DNA of 64,000 bases from Acanthopleura granulata (lineage: Eukaryota > Mollusca > Polyplacophora > Chitonida > Chitonidae). The stretch is taken from the NCBI GenBank assembly GCA_016165875.1, contig JABBOT010000012.1, forward strand, positions 8,525,534 to 8,589,533, read 5' to 3'. The position numbers and the translations under genes were made by a program. Within the stretch, counting starts at the first letter, position 1. Each line of letters begins with the position of its first letter. This document shows, one piece after another, positions 35,935 to 47,479 of the stretch. The notes below the pieces were generated by a model, which was not told where the DNA came from, made no database searches, and saw nothing but the letters and a program-made list of their open reading frames with translations.

Positions 35935-38587
35935 GTTTTGACGTAGCATCCAAACCACTCTTGATCAATGAGGACCAGTGTTTGCACCCAGCTAATGCTG
36001 GTAGGAAATCTGTTAACTCTCCCTCGAACACTGTTGAGTTTTCCCCTGGTTTCCTCCAAGAGTAAAAGAGAACCGTTGATTTTATTAGGAAATTTTATTC
36101 GTGAAGGAGTTAACTCTGATCCTATCAAATAGATGAAATAACACGCTCACAGCTTTATACATAGCAACAGCAACTAACCCAGTTTACTGACTGTTTAAAA
36201 GTCGTCTTCAGACATTTAAAAAAAAGTCATCCGACATATTTATTCTCTGTCGGGCGAGGAAATAGAAACTACAGGCTATACCTGATCAAACATATGACCT
36301 ATTCATTAAAGATTGTGAACAGGACACTGATAACGGATCTGCAAATATAACTGGGTAAACAATGGCTTATCTATGTGAATGAGCCCCCCCCCCCCCCTTA
36401 TCTGAACGGATTGCCCGAAAGCATCTCACCATTTATTTACTTTTGATGTGTTTGTCTATTTCCATGTAAATGGACTGGTGAATAAACAGAATCACGAGAT
36501 GTCTGTATGACCAGAAACTACCCATGGACACCAATACTTTACTCCCACATGACGAAAGCGAAGGAATCTCCTACCCTTTCAACAGGAAGCGACATGCTTT
36601 TTTCTGGAGTTGTAGTGTTTACAACGAGAACGAATCAATTCTGACATCTACAACACTTTCAAGTTTACCGTGACTTGTGTTTAGCATCAGATTAACACCC
36701 ATCGCTGATACTGGTTTACAACAAGTCACCTAATGAGATGAATGGATGCTTATGGCAGAACACCACTTCGGCGTTATATCGCTGATATATGATGACAAAC
36801 GTTTGACCTGACAGACAAACAACTGGACAGTTTTGCTGTAGAGCAAAACGTTACCCAACACGATCACCACAGACACTTCTGGGAACGAGATCGCGTGACA
36901 TCCTGGCACCCAGGGACACAGAACCCCCTGACGTAACGCTGGCCTTCTTCTGACCTTGGCTTAGACTCGCTCTTCAAACGAATCCCAAATACAGGATAAT
37001 GTTATTACTGTAAGCATTTGTTAGTGTAGCAATGTGCAGACTGAATCCTTCTCGACAAAATAAAGCAGATGTAACCTTTATGGGTGTGGCGAAGATAAAT
37101 TGTTAATATTAATTAAATCCATCTTCCCGGCTGCACACAGAATTAACGATCCAAAACGTATATGATAAATAAAGCACAACTTTTTTTCTAGGATAACGCT
37201 GTTAGTTACCAATAAAGATAAACCAGCGGACAGAACTACTCCCAAATTATATAAATGGTATTGAACTTGCCCTCTATTGATAAAGGTTGTGTGGTTTGAA
37301 AAATTTCCCATATTAAAAGGAAAAATTTGATTTTATAGTAAGTCAGTATTGCCAATCGACAGTTTCATATAGCTTACCCCAAAGTTTGCTTAGTTCACAT
37401 GTAGAAGCTATCCACAAATCCATGCCGAATCTTAATCAAAACGTTTTGAACATTTGAATTTCAGGTGTGCCATGACAGAATTATTCGCAGCATGCATCTG
37501 ATTTATCTTTCAAATGCGTGCTCTGTTGACTCGCTTTAGGTTGCTTAGACTTCCTTTCGCCATCACACCTGACGGTATCCAATCACAAAGTCTGTAAATC
37601 AGACAGCCAACATCCCAAATATTTAGCTGGTATGTTACATTACGGTATGTTTTTATTTTCTTTTAAGCATTTTTCTGATTGTTGACATAGCTGTTTTTCT
37701 ATACCTGGAGTCTTGCCTCCAGACATCTTCTGCAGCCCAGCTTGATGAACGGAAAGTTATCTATGGCAAGAAATAAATGTTACAGGCCTACATGTGTGAA
37801 TCACCAGTTCATATGTCCAAACATGTTATATTTGTGACAACATTGTATCTCCTTATACAGTAGACTGGGTCGAACAAATCAGTCGTATACATAATCTAAG
37901 TCTCTAGAGCTGGCATTTATTTGGTCCTGGCTGATGCAACATTTTTCTAGAGTTCCTGACTGAAGCCAGTCGGGTCCTATACCCACTGGTGATGGATGGA
38001 GTTGCTCAGATCTGGAGCAATATTAAATTCTTTCTTCCAGGTTAATAACAGTAATTTCGCTACACTAGAGTGAATTCCAGCAGCCCTTTGCCACTGTAAT
38101 CCTTGACAATATCCTTTCTCCAAAGATCCCCTTGTCATATTAGAATTAGCACATTTTTTATATTTACTCATTTTAATACCTTCTCAGCTATATGTTGGCT
38201 GCCATTTCTATGGCGGCATGAAACCATAGTGCCTGCCCGGATTAAATCAACGCCTTTTACCGACTATACCTGTAATTTCAAGACTTATTCCAACAGCTAA
38301 AGAAGCGAGAGTTGGTATAGACCTCTACACCTCGCTAGCTAGGACCCCTCTTCTTTGCTTGCGTGTTGTCAAATTAACTGTCAAAACTGCTATGCAAAAG
38401 TAAACAGAAACAGAATATATATTGTAACAAAAAATAAGGCTGTAGGCGTGTCGAAATAATTTCAACTAATGGACGTTGCTTTTAAAGCAGTTTCGATAAT
38501 TTCGTTACTATAATTTTTATTATGTATTTAGGGAATTATATTTTTATGTTCTATTAAAAATTTGCAATTCACAGATCATCTCCGAAT
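35935..38587 (+). repeat. Segmental duplication block X3
   Basis: The longest X copy. It is collinear with X1 at both ends and with X2/X4 in the middle ('gggaacgagatcgcgtgaca', 'ccttcttctgaccttggctt', 'cgaatcccaaatacaggata'). It includes a 14-C run at 36,384-36,397 and, near 38,190, a remnant of the second SINE family also present in X4 and the inverted X5. Its right end is the LINE insertion point; the duplicated sequence resumes at 43,892 as Y2. Confidence 0.88.
38188..38320 (-). mobile_element. SINE family 2 remnant in X3
   Basis: Aligned with X4 (51,136-51,310): 'gccatttctatggcggc', 'cctgcccgg', 'tttcaagacttatt' and 'gaagcgagagttggtat' correspond in order. The B-box part is degraded here. 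Identification rests on the better copies in X4 and X5. Confidence 0.4.
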
Positions 38588-38880
38588 GAATGAATGAATG
38601 ATGACGCATCGGCTATACCTCAGCCATATCGTGGCGGGAACATGTTCAAAGCAGGAAGCCGTAAATAGTGTTTGACATGATCAAAATGAAAAGAAAACAG
38701 ACGAACATTTTAAAAACAATTTTAAAAAAAATCTAAAAAGTCGAAAACCACAATTGTTTTTAGTTTATACACTGAAATATATATGAACTATATCCGACGA
38801 TGTTGTTATACAAGACAGATGTAGAGATAACTGTATAGAACCTATTCCGAATATGACCAAATTCTAATTCTAATTCTAAT
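38587..38880 (-). other. LINE 3' UTR and conserved tail
   Basis: On the minus strand the RNase H frame runs into an internal (AATTAG)3 array (about 38,862-38,881), about 200 bases of AT-rich sequence, then the tail core 'gccacgatatggctgaggta' and 'gccgatgcgtcat', ending in CATT repeats. The same core occurs as short copies at 14.2, 18.1, 22.6, 36.7, 49.9, 60.2 and 63.7 kb. It probably acts as the reverse-transcriptase recognition signal. Confidence 0.8.
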
Positions 38881-38884
38881 TATG

Positions 38885-39334
38885 TAGGGCAGCTTTCGCC
38901 TCCCTGTCTACAACTGTGTTTCCCTGAATACTGGCATGACTTGGTATCCAACGAAATATAATATATTTTCCTCTTAATTTGTTTTCTATGTATGGCTAGT
39001 ATTTCAAGGATCAACGGATTTTTAAATTTATTATTACCAATTGCCAAAAGGCAAGAAAACGAGTCGCTGCATATCACTGCCCAGAAGAAACATATTATAA
39101 GGCCAACAGTATAGCACTGGCCTTGGCATGAAAGATTGAAGAAGAGGATGGAAGACGAAGAGAAGTAACTCGCTGTTCTAAGACAGCCGCAGCCGCAACC
39201 TTGTCCCCATCCTTCGACCCATCAGTATATAGAAATTTATAATTCGGATAATTAGCCATTATTTCAGCAAAACTTTGTTGAATCATAAAAGGGTTTGTAT
39301 TTGATTTATTATGTTGTCGTAGAACAAATATCAA
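38885..39334 (-). pseudogene. LINE ORF2: RNase H domain, broken
   Basis: This is the C-terminal RNase H type I domain, which would remove the RNA strand during target-primed reverse transcription. YTDGSK carries the first catalytic Asp (39,221-39,223). The Glu usual in IF-AEA-AI-AL is Lys here (IFHAKASAI, codon 39,122-39,124). SDS carries the next Asp (39,063-39,065). The last motif (WIPSH, GNT--DREAKAA) is visible only in another frame, so a frameshift lies between. The domain is recognisable but could not be active. Confidence 0.85.
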
Positions 39335-40770
39335 TTTACGACGCGGAAGAAGCCAAGGAGAAAAGATACTGGAGCTATATCCTCAAGCTTGATATTGGCT
39401 TCCACATTATTGTCCCGAACACCGAACGAAGGGCTCTTGTTAGGACATTTAATATAATCATCTACACATGATGGATTGAAAACACAGTCGTAAGCAGGGT
39501 TTGATGGATGTGCTTTAAGTTTAGTAACATATTGAGGGGTCAGTTTTATACACCAATGATGTAAAGCAGGCTCGTTAGCTCAACTTATAAAACTTTCTGC
39601 TGGTGAGGTTCTTAATGCATCAAGACTGAGCCTCAGACCTTAGTGATGGACCGGGCCCAACATTTTAAGATATGATTTCCTTGCGAACCGTAAATGATAG
39701 ACCCATAATCAAAATTAAACCTCACCATCGAACGGTATAAATTCAACAAAATAGATCGGTCAGGTCCACAATCGGTGCTAGACACGACCGTAATTGTATC
39801 CAGAATCTTTGTACATTTAGCTTTAAGCATTTTAATGTGGGGTATAAAGGACAGTTTAATATCAAATATAACCCCTAAAAATAAATTTTTCCCCAAAGAT
39901 TTTTTACTGATCCACCATAAAATGTAAGCTGACGGTTTAAATGAAGTTTCCTTTTATTACAAAAATGCACACCGACGTGGAAAATCTAAAACCGTTGGCA
40001 ACTGCCCATTTCTCGATCTTACTGAGACAAAGCTACAGTTGCCTTCCGATGTTATTCATACTTTAGCGCGGTAGCATGTAAGGAAGTCCTCAACATATAA
40101 ACAACCCTATGTGCCAGATATTAATGTTTTAGCCAAGTTATTGGTTTTTAGTGTGGGTGATAATGTACTGCCCTGGGGTACACCCATTAACTGCTCATGT
40201 GAGTCAGAGAGAGTGGACCCGTACCTTAAACTCACGATCAGATAAAAATTTGGTTATAAATAAAGGTAAGCCACGTTATAAACATATCTTAAAGGTCTCT
40301 TAAAATACCGTATTTTCATGTGGTGTCGTACGTCTTTTCGAGGTTAAAAATATCAACACCACATGTTCATTATTAATAAAACTATCACGTATGAAGGTTT
40401 CGGTTCAAACAAAGTGATCCAGAGTAGATCGCCCATGTAATTAGATGGATCGGTATGATCCTTACCCGGGTTGGGGACTCCGATAATACACGCCTCTCTC
40501 GATTATGGCGGAAAATTACCAGTTATCCAAATATTACTAAGTAAGCCCAGAAGAGTCTCGAGTGGCTCATATGGTAAATGGTTCAGGAGCTTGTAATGTA
40601 TATTACCTGGACCGCACGCAGTATCGTGTGCCTTTATTTTAAAAATGAGACTAAGTTCGTCAATGGGAAAAGGTCGATTAAAATCTTCTATATTAGAAGA
40701 AAAAGGCAATTTAATTTTCTCCTTTTGTTTTTTAATGTGCTGAAACTCTGTACTGTAATTCTCAGCGGAA
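39335..40770 (-). pseudogene. LINE ORF2: reverse transcriptase domain, broken
   Basis: The N-terminal RT motif is seen at 40,503-40,709 (KAHDTACGPGNIHYKLLNHL). The thumb region is at 39,633-39,896 (FLGVIFDIKLSFIPHIK, LLNLYRS, YGSIIYGS). Between them many stops and frameshifts occur. The palm box is readable at 40,086-40,097 as YVED, where active elements of this group have YxDD, so one of the two metal-binding aspartates is Glu. The following block (CLSKIEKWAVANGF) is intact. The copy therefore depends on others for any function. Confidence 0.88.
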
Positions 40771-41229
40771 GATTTCTAAGATATTGTTTCAGCTCGTTTT
40801 ATCGGCTATATCAGATGGAGATGTTGATAACGTATAACTACCTTTTAAATGCTGAACTTTGGTCTTTTGTTTTTGCTCTTAAGTTCTGAACCATGTTCAG
40901 ACCTTACGCATGGGTGTTTTTGACGTAATGCCTGAAACAATGTCCCGCCAACAAGATCGTCTCTTGCATTTAATCAAACCGCGAACCTTGGTCCTAAATT
41001 TACGTACCTGGTTTAATTATTATTATCAGGGCAAAGATTAAATCTGTTTTCCCCCTTTTTACGGTTCTTTATGGCTTTGTGACAGTTACTATCGCACCAG
41101 GGCTTACTTTTGGATTTTGGATTTGTCGAGGTCTCAGAGATGGCTCTATCAGCTGCTGTTAATGTAAGCTCATTAAATTTTAACAAAGGATCATTTGCAG
41201 GATTGAAATTCAGTGGAGTAATGTCGGCC

Positions 41230-41921
41230 TCTCAAATGCCACCCAGTCTGCTCTATGGAACTTCCACCAGGTTAAAAGTTCTAAAGAATTAGAAGCGAAA
41301 TGTTCCAGGATAATATGAAAAAAGGTCACTACCACAATGATCCTTGTGCACGGTCGAGGAAAAATCCGGGAGAAGTGATAGATCCGTGATAGTGAGTAAG
41401 TAGGTATTAGAACCATCATTATAATAACACAGGTCATGTTTAGATAAGAAATCTTCGACTATTTTGTCCTTATCATTTATATTATTTCTACCCCATAGGA
41501 GGCTATGGGCATTAAAATCTCGCATAATTATAAAAGGGTTGGCAGTTGTTCTTTAAAATTATGCAACTGCGAAAGTGACAAAGAAGAATGAGGAGGAACA
41601 TAAACCAAATATAAAGTGATTGTTTCCGATAAAGAAACACGTACGGCCTCAGCCTGAAGCTCCGTAACGAAGCAACAGAACTGTAATACTATTATTCAAG
41701 AACATAGAGGAGCGGCCACAAGCTCGTTTTTCCTCATTAGAATAATTACTAAAAAGTGTATAATTTTTAAGTGATACTTTGTCTTTGTCAGATGTCTTCA
41801 GGTGAGTTTCCTGAAGACAAAGTTCAGTTGTATTTACAGATTGAACTAGCTGTGTTATTTCGATAAAATTAACCTTAAGACCTCGACATTTCCACTGTAT
41901 AATTTTGTCTGAGGAAGACAT
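41230..41921 (-). pseudogene. LINE ORF2 start: APE-type endonuclease domain, broken
   Basis: ORF2 begins at ATG 41,921 with MSSSDKIIQWKCRGLKVN. The family motif is QWNCRG; here Asn is Lys (codon 41,889-41,891), which removes a catalytic position. LCLQETHLK supplies the metal-binding Glu (about 41,810). DFNAHS with Asp near 41,519 is the next motif, where the usual Gly before Asp is Arg. The frame is interrupted between about 41,650 and 41,525 and again near 41,290. The enzyme would nick target DNA to prime reverse transcription. The ATG overlaps the ORF1 stop by one base. Confidence 0.9.
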
Positions 41922-43243
41922 TATGGGGGGAGGCGTATCGGGGATTTATGTTTAGACCGGGGACAACTTTTCTTTTGAGGTGTGCTTGTAGATCTTCCAG
42001 ATGTTGGTGATGTATCCATCACGTCCACACCAGAAGCTGAAGGAGCACGATCCTCCAACCATCCAAACTTATTGTAAGTTTGGACTGGATCCTTGTTGGC
42101 CTTAGAGGGAGGCTAAATGGGGTCAAAATGTTTATCAGGTTTGGATTTATTATTTATTGTGTTAAATGATTTTGTTGAGTTTTTCGATTTGTCAACTGGA
42201 GAAGTTTGAGTGGAAATATGATTCTGTGATTTTACATCAGATGGTTTAACAGTAGAGGAAATGTGTAGTAACCTAGGCTTGTCTATGCCCATGGTCCAGA
42301 TGATATCAGCTTGCGTTCCAGTAGATATGGAGGCAGTTTTGGCCACATTTGCATAGGCTGTTTGTATAGGGTTATGCAAGCAAACGACGATTCTAAGGAC
42401 TTCTTGATAATTTATATTGTTTTTAATCTTTATTGGTGTAATCTGTTTTTCTCTTTGGTAATTAGAGCAGTACCGATAAGAAGCCATGCAGGCCTGACTG
42501 CAATTAGAACATTTACCTGTATTCTGGCAGACCAAAACTTCATGGCCCACATGGGAACAATGGAAACAATTAAGTTCATTTCTGCATTGGCCTCTTCCAT
42601 GCTCTAACTTTTGGCATGTAAAACACCGAGTCGGGTTGAGAATATAGGCACTATCCATATCTGACACTGTAGGGCCCAATGAAAATTGACTGTGCGAGAG
42701 TTGTTTTATTAAAACTTAAAATATATGTGTTTAGCTTTATGAGTTTGCCGTCTCTTTTAGACACCAAGCCCTTCACCCTTGTTACGTGTTTTAGTTTCAG
42801 CGCAGATCTCCTCTTCTGTCAAATCATCTTAGTTACCAAACCTGTCACGAATCACTCTCTGACTGCTATTTATAAATTCATGGGGTGACACGAAGACAAG
42901 GATGTTCAGGATATTCTTCAAAGACAAAAAGCTATTAGCCTGTTGCTTTATAGGGCATACAATTAAAACATTTCCCGATCTAAGTTTTTTTCACTCTTTT
43001 TACACTACCGGTGCCGGCCTTAATGGCGTTTCCTAAAACGAAAGTTTTTATTTGAGTTGCTTGTTTTTCCTGATCTTTTGTTGATAGTAATAAAAAGGTG
43101 GGCCAGCTCTCTCCACAACTATCAAAATAGTCACACAGTACTTCATTTTTCCTCTTCTTGGCACCACGCAAAGACGTCGGCTGAGAGGATGAAACATCAT
43201 ACACTTTTGAGGAAACGTTTACGAAAATACTGGAAGAAAACAT
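41921..43243 (-). pseudogene. LINE ORF1: nucleic-acid-binding gag-like protein, broken
   Basis: The probable start is Met at 43,243 (MFSSSIFVNVSSK), followed by a KKRK basic patch and a WPTFLLL block that begins the RNA-recognition-like region. A frameshift near 42,980 (after VKRVKK) moves the middle of the protein to another frame. The C-terminal part (42,679-42,113) has three zinc knuckles: CFTCQKLEHGRGQC (42,625-42,584), CFHCSHVGHEVLVC (42,568-42,527) and a third (42,511-42,467) in which the usual His is Cys. One in-frame stop at about 42,113 precedes a Ser/Pro/Lys-rich tail that ends at TAA 41,921-41,923. The protein would coat the element RNA. Confidence 0.88.
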
Positions 43244-43891
43244 AATTAAGATTTCATATGATTCATCCTCTCGTGTCCCCCACCCGCCACTGAGTGCCAA
43301 CTGGGGCGATGGCAAACATGGGAATTCCCAGCAGGAAGCACACCAAGGATTCCACGAGCGGTATACTTGGATAGATAGCTCAAACGTGTTAACCAAAATA
43401 ACACACCTCAACATTCCCTTCACGCATAAAAAGGTCACACATCCGAAAACACACTACACAATTCACCCATGAGCCACCGCCTCAACGCGTAGTCCAGTAT
43501 ACCAATATTGGAAGCAAGTTATTTTTTATATCATACATGTTAATAAAGACGACTTTGGCCACGACGAAGGGGCAAGGCATGGCCAGCCGATTGATTGAGC
43601 CGGGACCATCCGACCGCCCGTCTCTGGAGAAGTAAGGGTCGAAGTGGACTGTTGGGCGTTAGGGTCACGCAAGACCAACCTACTCTCAACCGCCAGGATC
43701 CCGTGTTCCCCCATTACAGGTCGTAAACCACGGCAAACAGGTTGCCCCTTGTAGTCTTATTTTATCATAACCCCGGGGAGGCTGTGGAACTTTTCTAATC
43801 ATCGGAACCACCCTGGAGAGCCCTAGGTGGGACAAGTTTGCCTAGAGAACTGGGGTTCTATTCTTTTCAGCCCGGAGACCACACACGGGTG
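43244..43891 (-). other. LINE 5' UTR
   Basis: Less AT-rich than its surroundings. It reads from 'cacccgtgtgtggtctccgg' on the minus strand to the ORF1 start. LINEs of this kind carry internal promoters at this end, but I cannot point to specific elements. Reaching this point and ending exactly at the target duplication indicates a full-length insertion. Confidence 0.7.
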
Positions 43892-46800
43892 CAGATCATC
43901 TTCGAAATTAATCACTTCTTTTCATAAAACATACGTGCACAATAAAGGTCCCAGTTGGCCAGACTGTTCTAAAATATGGCTCTAAAACCCACTTTGTTAA
44001 AGCATTGCGATACACATACATAATTTAACATTTAATGTTTTATTGAATTATTTATTGCGCAAGTTAGGGCTTGACACCTAACATTGTTCTGTAGTTGTTC
44101 AGTATTATATTAACCTATAAAACAAATGAGATTGCCTTGCTACAAGCGGATGCTGTAGAGATGCTGCTGACTCAAGAACCCACTTAAAATACTTTAAGAC
44201 GCACAAAAAAGAGGCAAAGTAAATATTAAAATTTAAACGTCTACAGGATGGGGAGAAAAGCAAATGATCAATTCCAACCGGTGAAACCTGGCCCCTTGTC
44301 AATCTTCCTCATTCAGAGTCACACATCAACAAAATGTTGTGTTCACAAACGTCAATTTGATATCACTTAAGAAGAGGATATTACATGAGCCAAGTATAGA
44401 AAATACTTTAATTAGAGTTTGATAAGGGACATTGCTTTCAGGTTATATAGTAACCCTATAAATACGACACTGAGGAGACCGTCTGGCCACAAGCACACCC
44501 TGTCATAAACTGAAAAGTAGTAAGAAACTTCAAGAAAACAAACAAACAACCCAAGCAATATACTTAAAGGAAAAGACCTCTTAAAAATGAACTTAGAGTG
44601 AGTGAAAAGAGCATTAAAAACTGTATCTGAAAATACCTTCACTTACTTTTTAGATCCCGCCTCCCAAAACGTAGTAAAATATTTTGTTAGTATGGTGGGA
44701 TTTATTCACCATGTTGATGTGGTTCACCAGTGACCTCATACAAATTTTTGTACACCTTTATGTTCAATTCTGAATATTGCTCTTGTGAAAAGTACTCCTG
44801 TAACGTTTGCCTTTGTATGGAAACGATAACACGATATTAAATTTCTGCTTTAAGGCCATAGAAAAGTCAGCGTGACGTCACTGGTGAACAACATCATCAA
44901 TATGGCCCATAAAATCCACCATGCAATCAAAACATTTGACTGCGTTTATCTTGGTGACAAAAAATTCTAAAAACATTCAGTGAAGGTATTTTCAGATACA
45001 GTTTTTAATGGCCTTTTCACTCACCTTAAGTTCATTTTTACGAGTTCTTTCCCTTTAATTTAATTTAATGCTTTAATTACTTACTGAGGATTGGCCATAT
45101 ATTTGAGCACTAAAAATTAACAAAATAGTTTGTGAGCAGAAACGGTGATTTTAATCAGTTGTTTAAATTGATGTTTTGTTTAATGTACATCCTAGGAAGG
45201 GGAGGGGCGATCAGTATTATTGCTACCATTGATGTATATTTTGGTGCTCCAGAAACGTGCAAAAATGACATATCGCTGTTTGGCAGTGCTTCTACGCAGT
45301 CTTTAGCTGCAGGTCTATGTCCGTTCTGTGAGTCCGTCAACTACTGCTTTCACACACCAGATTGTCGACGTGTCGACGTCTGCGCGGTATTGTTGTGACA
45401 AGGGCTGGTCTGTGGAAAGCACCGTTTAACTTGTATACACCGCTACACACTTGCTTCATGGGGACTCTGGATAACTACTCTTGATGTTAGCCTCGCCTTG
45501 TCAGTTCAGTTGTGTTCTGTGTCCCAATGGAGCTTCATAAAGCCGTAAAATATCCTCCTTTGTCTGATTTGCCTCTCTCATATTTAACCAGCTGAATGCG
45601 TCCTATAAAGCCCTAGGTTTCAGGATTCACGCCAGGAGCAGACACATGTACGTGTTCAAACAGAAACAAAAGCGGTAATAATTTTCGCTGTAAACGAGTG
45701 CAAACATTTGTGCAGGAGTTGATAATGTTGATGTGTGAAGATTTTTATGTTCACGTCAGTGACGCCGCTAAACTGATAGACTGTAGTTGGAATATTCCGC
45801 CTGGAAAGGTCTTTGAAACACAAATAGAGCTCGCTAGCTAGTTTGTACGAAGCTGTGATTATTCTAACGGAATTCTGTTTGATTACTCTTATCCTTGTTA
45901 CTACGTCGTGTGGACTACAGAGAAAACGTCCGAGATCATGTATAGTGAGATTGCTAATATGGGGATTGTTTCAAGAAATTCTTTATAATTTAATCATAGA
46001 ACCCTTCCACCTTAAGTAATTCGTGTCCAGCATGTGTGATCTATTGTTCATTTCTTCCTGTGCTGTGAGTATTTGTGGGCAAACATAATAACATAATACT
46101 GATGTCTTACAAGACGCATAATAGTAAATTAACCTTGGACCAGTGTTGTCATTGAACGGGAAGAGTTATCCCACTACAGTATTTTAGTGGATGTTACAGT
46201 ATCACCCACTAATAAATTTAGCCAAACTTAATGGTAAGTTAGCCTGTGTATTTGTTATCCAAGTCTTAGCAAAGTGCACATTTTGCTACAGTCGATACGT
46301 AAGCAGTTCAACAGTTTGTAATTATCGTGTATTGTCGTCTCTCCAGAAACGAAAAAATGCGGGTAAACCTTAATGTTATCTTTTTGGCATCCAAGGCAGT
46401 GTTTCGTGAAATAGGCGTCTTTTGTAACGGCCTAGGTATTGTTGTTGGCGGTTAAGGTCTTTTTTTCTCAATGTCAAGTATATAACAAAGTATTCCTTTT
46501 ATGTGTGTGCTCTTGTACGATTGAGGTCACGTAATATATGCATGTACAACAAAGACAAATTCCAGAAACTAAAGCATGCCGGCGTCCCAATATGGCGTGA
46601 TGTCCTTAATTGGCGGCCAGGTTAGGCATTTGTCAGTTTACTTTGGGTCTGTAATCACAACAATGGTAATTATCCAAGGTTGTCTTCATAAATTGTCCTC
46701 ATCATCCTCTCTAGTGCTTTTGATACTACAAAATGCACAAGTAACAACATTCTGAAAGCACGTTTTTCTTAACACATACAGTGTTGTATCAAACAATGTA

Positions 46801-47190
46801 TGCGATTCAATATCTATACTGGTTTGATTGCAATAAGAATAAAAAACGCGTACTGTTTGAAAAAATGAGAGAGTTAGTTATCCTGAAGAACCAGAGTTCT
46901 GTAACGTATTATATAACCCCACAGTAGGTTGAAAACACCGACAACTAACCAAAGATTCAATGGTTTTATGACCACTTGTGCCTTTTTGAAAGTACAATGA
47001 ATTAATAAAGAGAAAGATAATGGAATAATGAAAATGAAAAAAAAAAATAAATAAAAACACGAAAACGTCAATCAATCAATACTTTAAGCCGAGACACGGC
47101 AGCCTCTGTTACCACAACAACAAGCACTCTGAGACTGGATAGGCATGTCATGTCACACAAAAACAAAAGTTGTAGCTCACATATTTTTAA
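43892..47190 (+). repeat. Segmental duplication block Y2
   Basis: Continues X3 after the LINE: 'ttcgaaattaatcacttctt' matches 18,612 'ttcgatattaatcacttctt'. It is collinear with Y1 and Y3 through 'agaaacgtgcaaaaatgaca', 'caaacatttgtgcaggagtt' and the 'cacaacaacaagcactctgagactg' type block. It carries its own MITE (44,568-45,054). The 88-codon frame at 45,132-45,398 is not kept in Y1 or Y3. Confidence 0.88.
44568..45054. mobile_element. MITE with about 76-base inverted ends and TTAA target duplication
   Basis: The left end AGGAAAAGACCTC-TAAAAATGAACTT and the right end (complement) AGGGAAAGAACTC-TAAAAATGAACTT continue as matching inverted repeats for about 76 bases, including 'cattaaaaactgtatctgaa' and 'aataccttcact'. 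TTAA flanks both sides (44,564-44,567 and 45,055-45,058). Y1 has an unoccupied site here (about 19,015, 'cctaagcaaaattatttta'). There is no transposase frame. TTAA duplication suits a piggyBac-type transposase acting in trans, but the termini do not prove the family. Confidence 0.92.
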
Positions 47191-47257
47191 TAAACAATTG
47201 CAGCAACATCTGGACAAGCCACAAAAACACTGTAGATCAACATTATATATACATTAC

Positions 47258-47281
47258 ATCAGAAGTCTATTAGACTTCTGA
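47258..47281. other. Perfect short hairpin
   Basis: TCAGAAGTCT, then a short ATT spacer, then AGACTTCTGA: a ten-base perfect stem. No known function. Confidence 0.5.
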
Positions 47282-47479
47282 TAGCATGTATACACCGTTT
47301 TCCTTATGATCGACGTTATTATATGAGTTTTCACGTTGAACAATTTGGGTAGTTAGCACTGACAAAAGCTTCACCTTGTATTTGTCAATAAATCCTCTAG
47401 CCTTCGTTCAGTCGATCAGTCTGTTGTCTTATCTTTTAAAATGAACCGTTCACTTAACCATTTCACGAAATGGGGGCTT

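Larger units (their letters stand above)
38587..43891 (-). mobile_element. Non-LTR retrotransposon (LINE), I/Nimb-like, near full length, inactive
   Basis: A 5.3-kb LINE transcribed right to left. It has a 5' UTR (about 43,891-43,244), ORF1 with zinc knuckles, ORF2 with APE-type endonuclease, reverse transcriptase and RNase H, and a 3' UTR that ends in a conserved tail followed by (CATT)n. It is flanked by a 15-base target-site duplication (38,572-38,586 and 43,892-43,906, one mismatch: CAGATCATCT then C or T, then CGAA). The unoccupied site is visible in the paralogous block at about 18,575-18,625. Stops, frameshifts and changed catalytic residues show it is dead. The ORF1 knuckles plus APE endonuclease plus RNase H point to the I group; calling it Nimb-like is from memory. 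Confidence 0.93.

Noticed and set aside
42113..42679. A free-standing zinc-knuckle host protein
   Set aside because: The knuckles, their order, and the downstream endonuclease and RT motifs identify it as ORF1 of the LINE.
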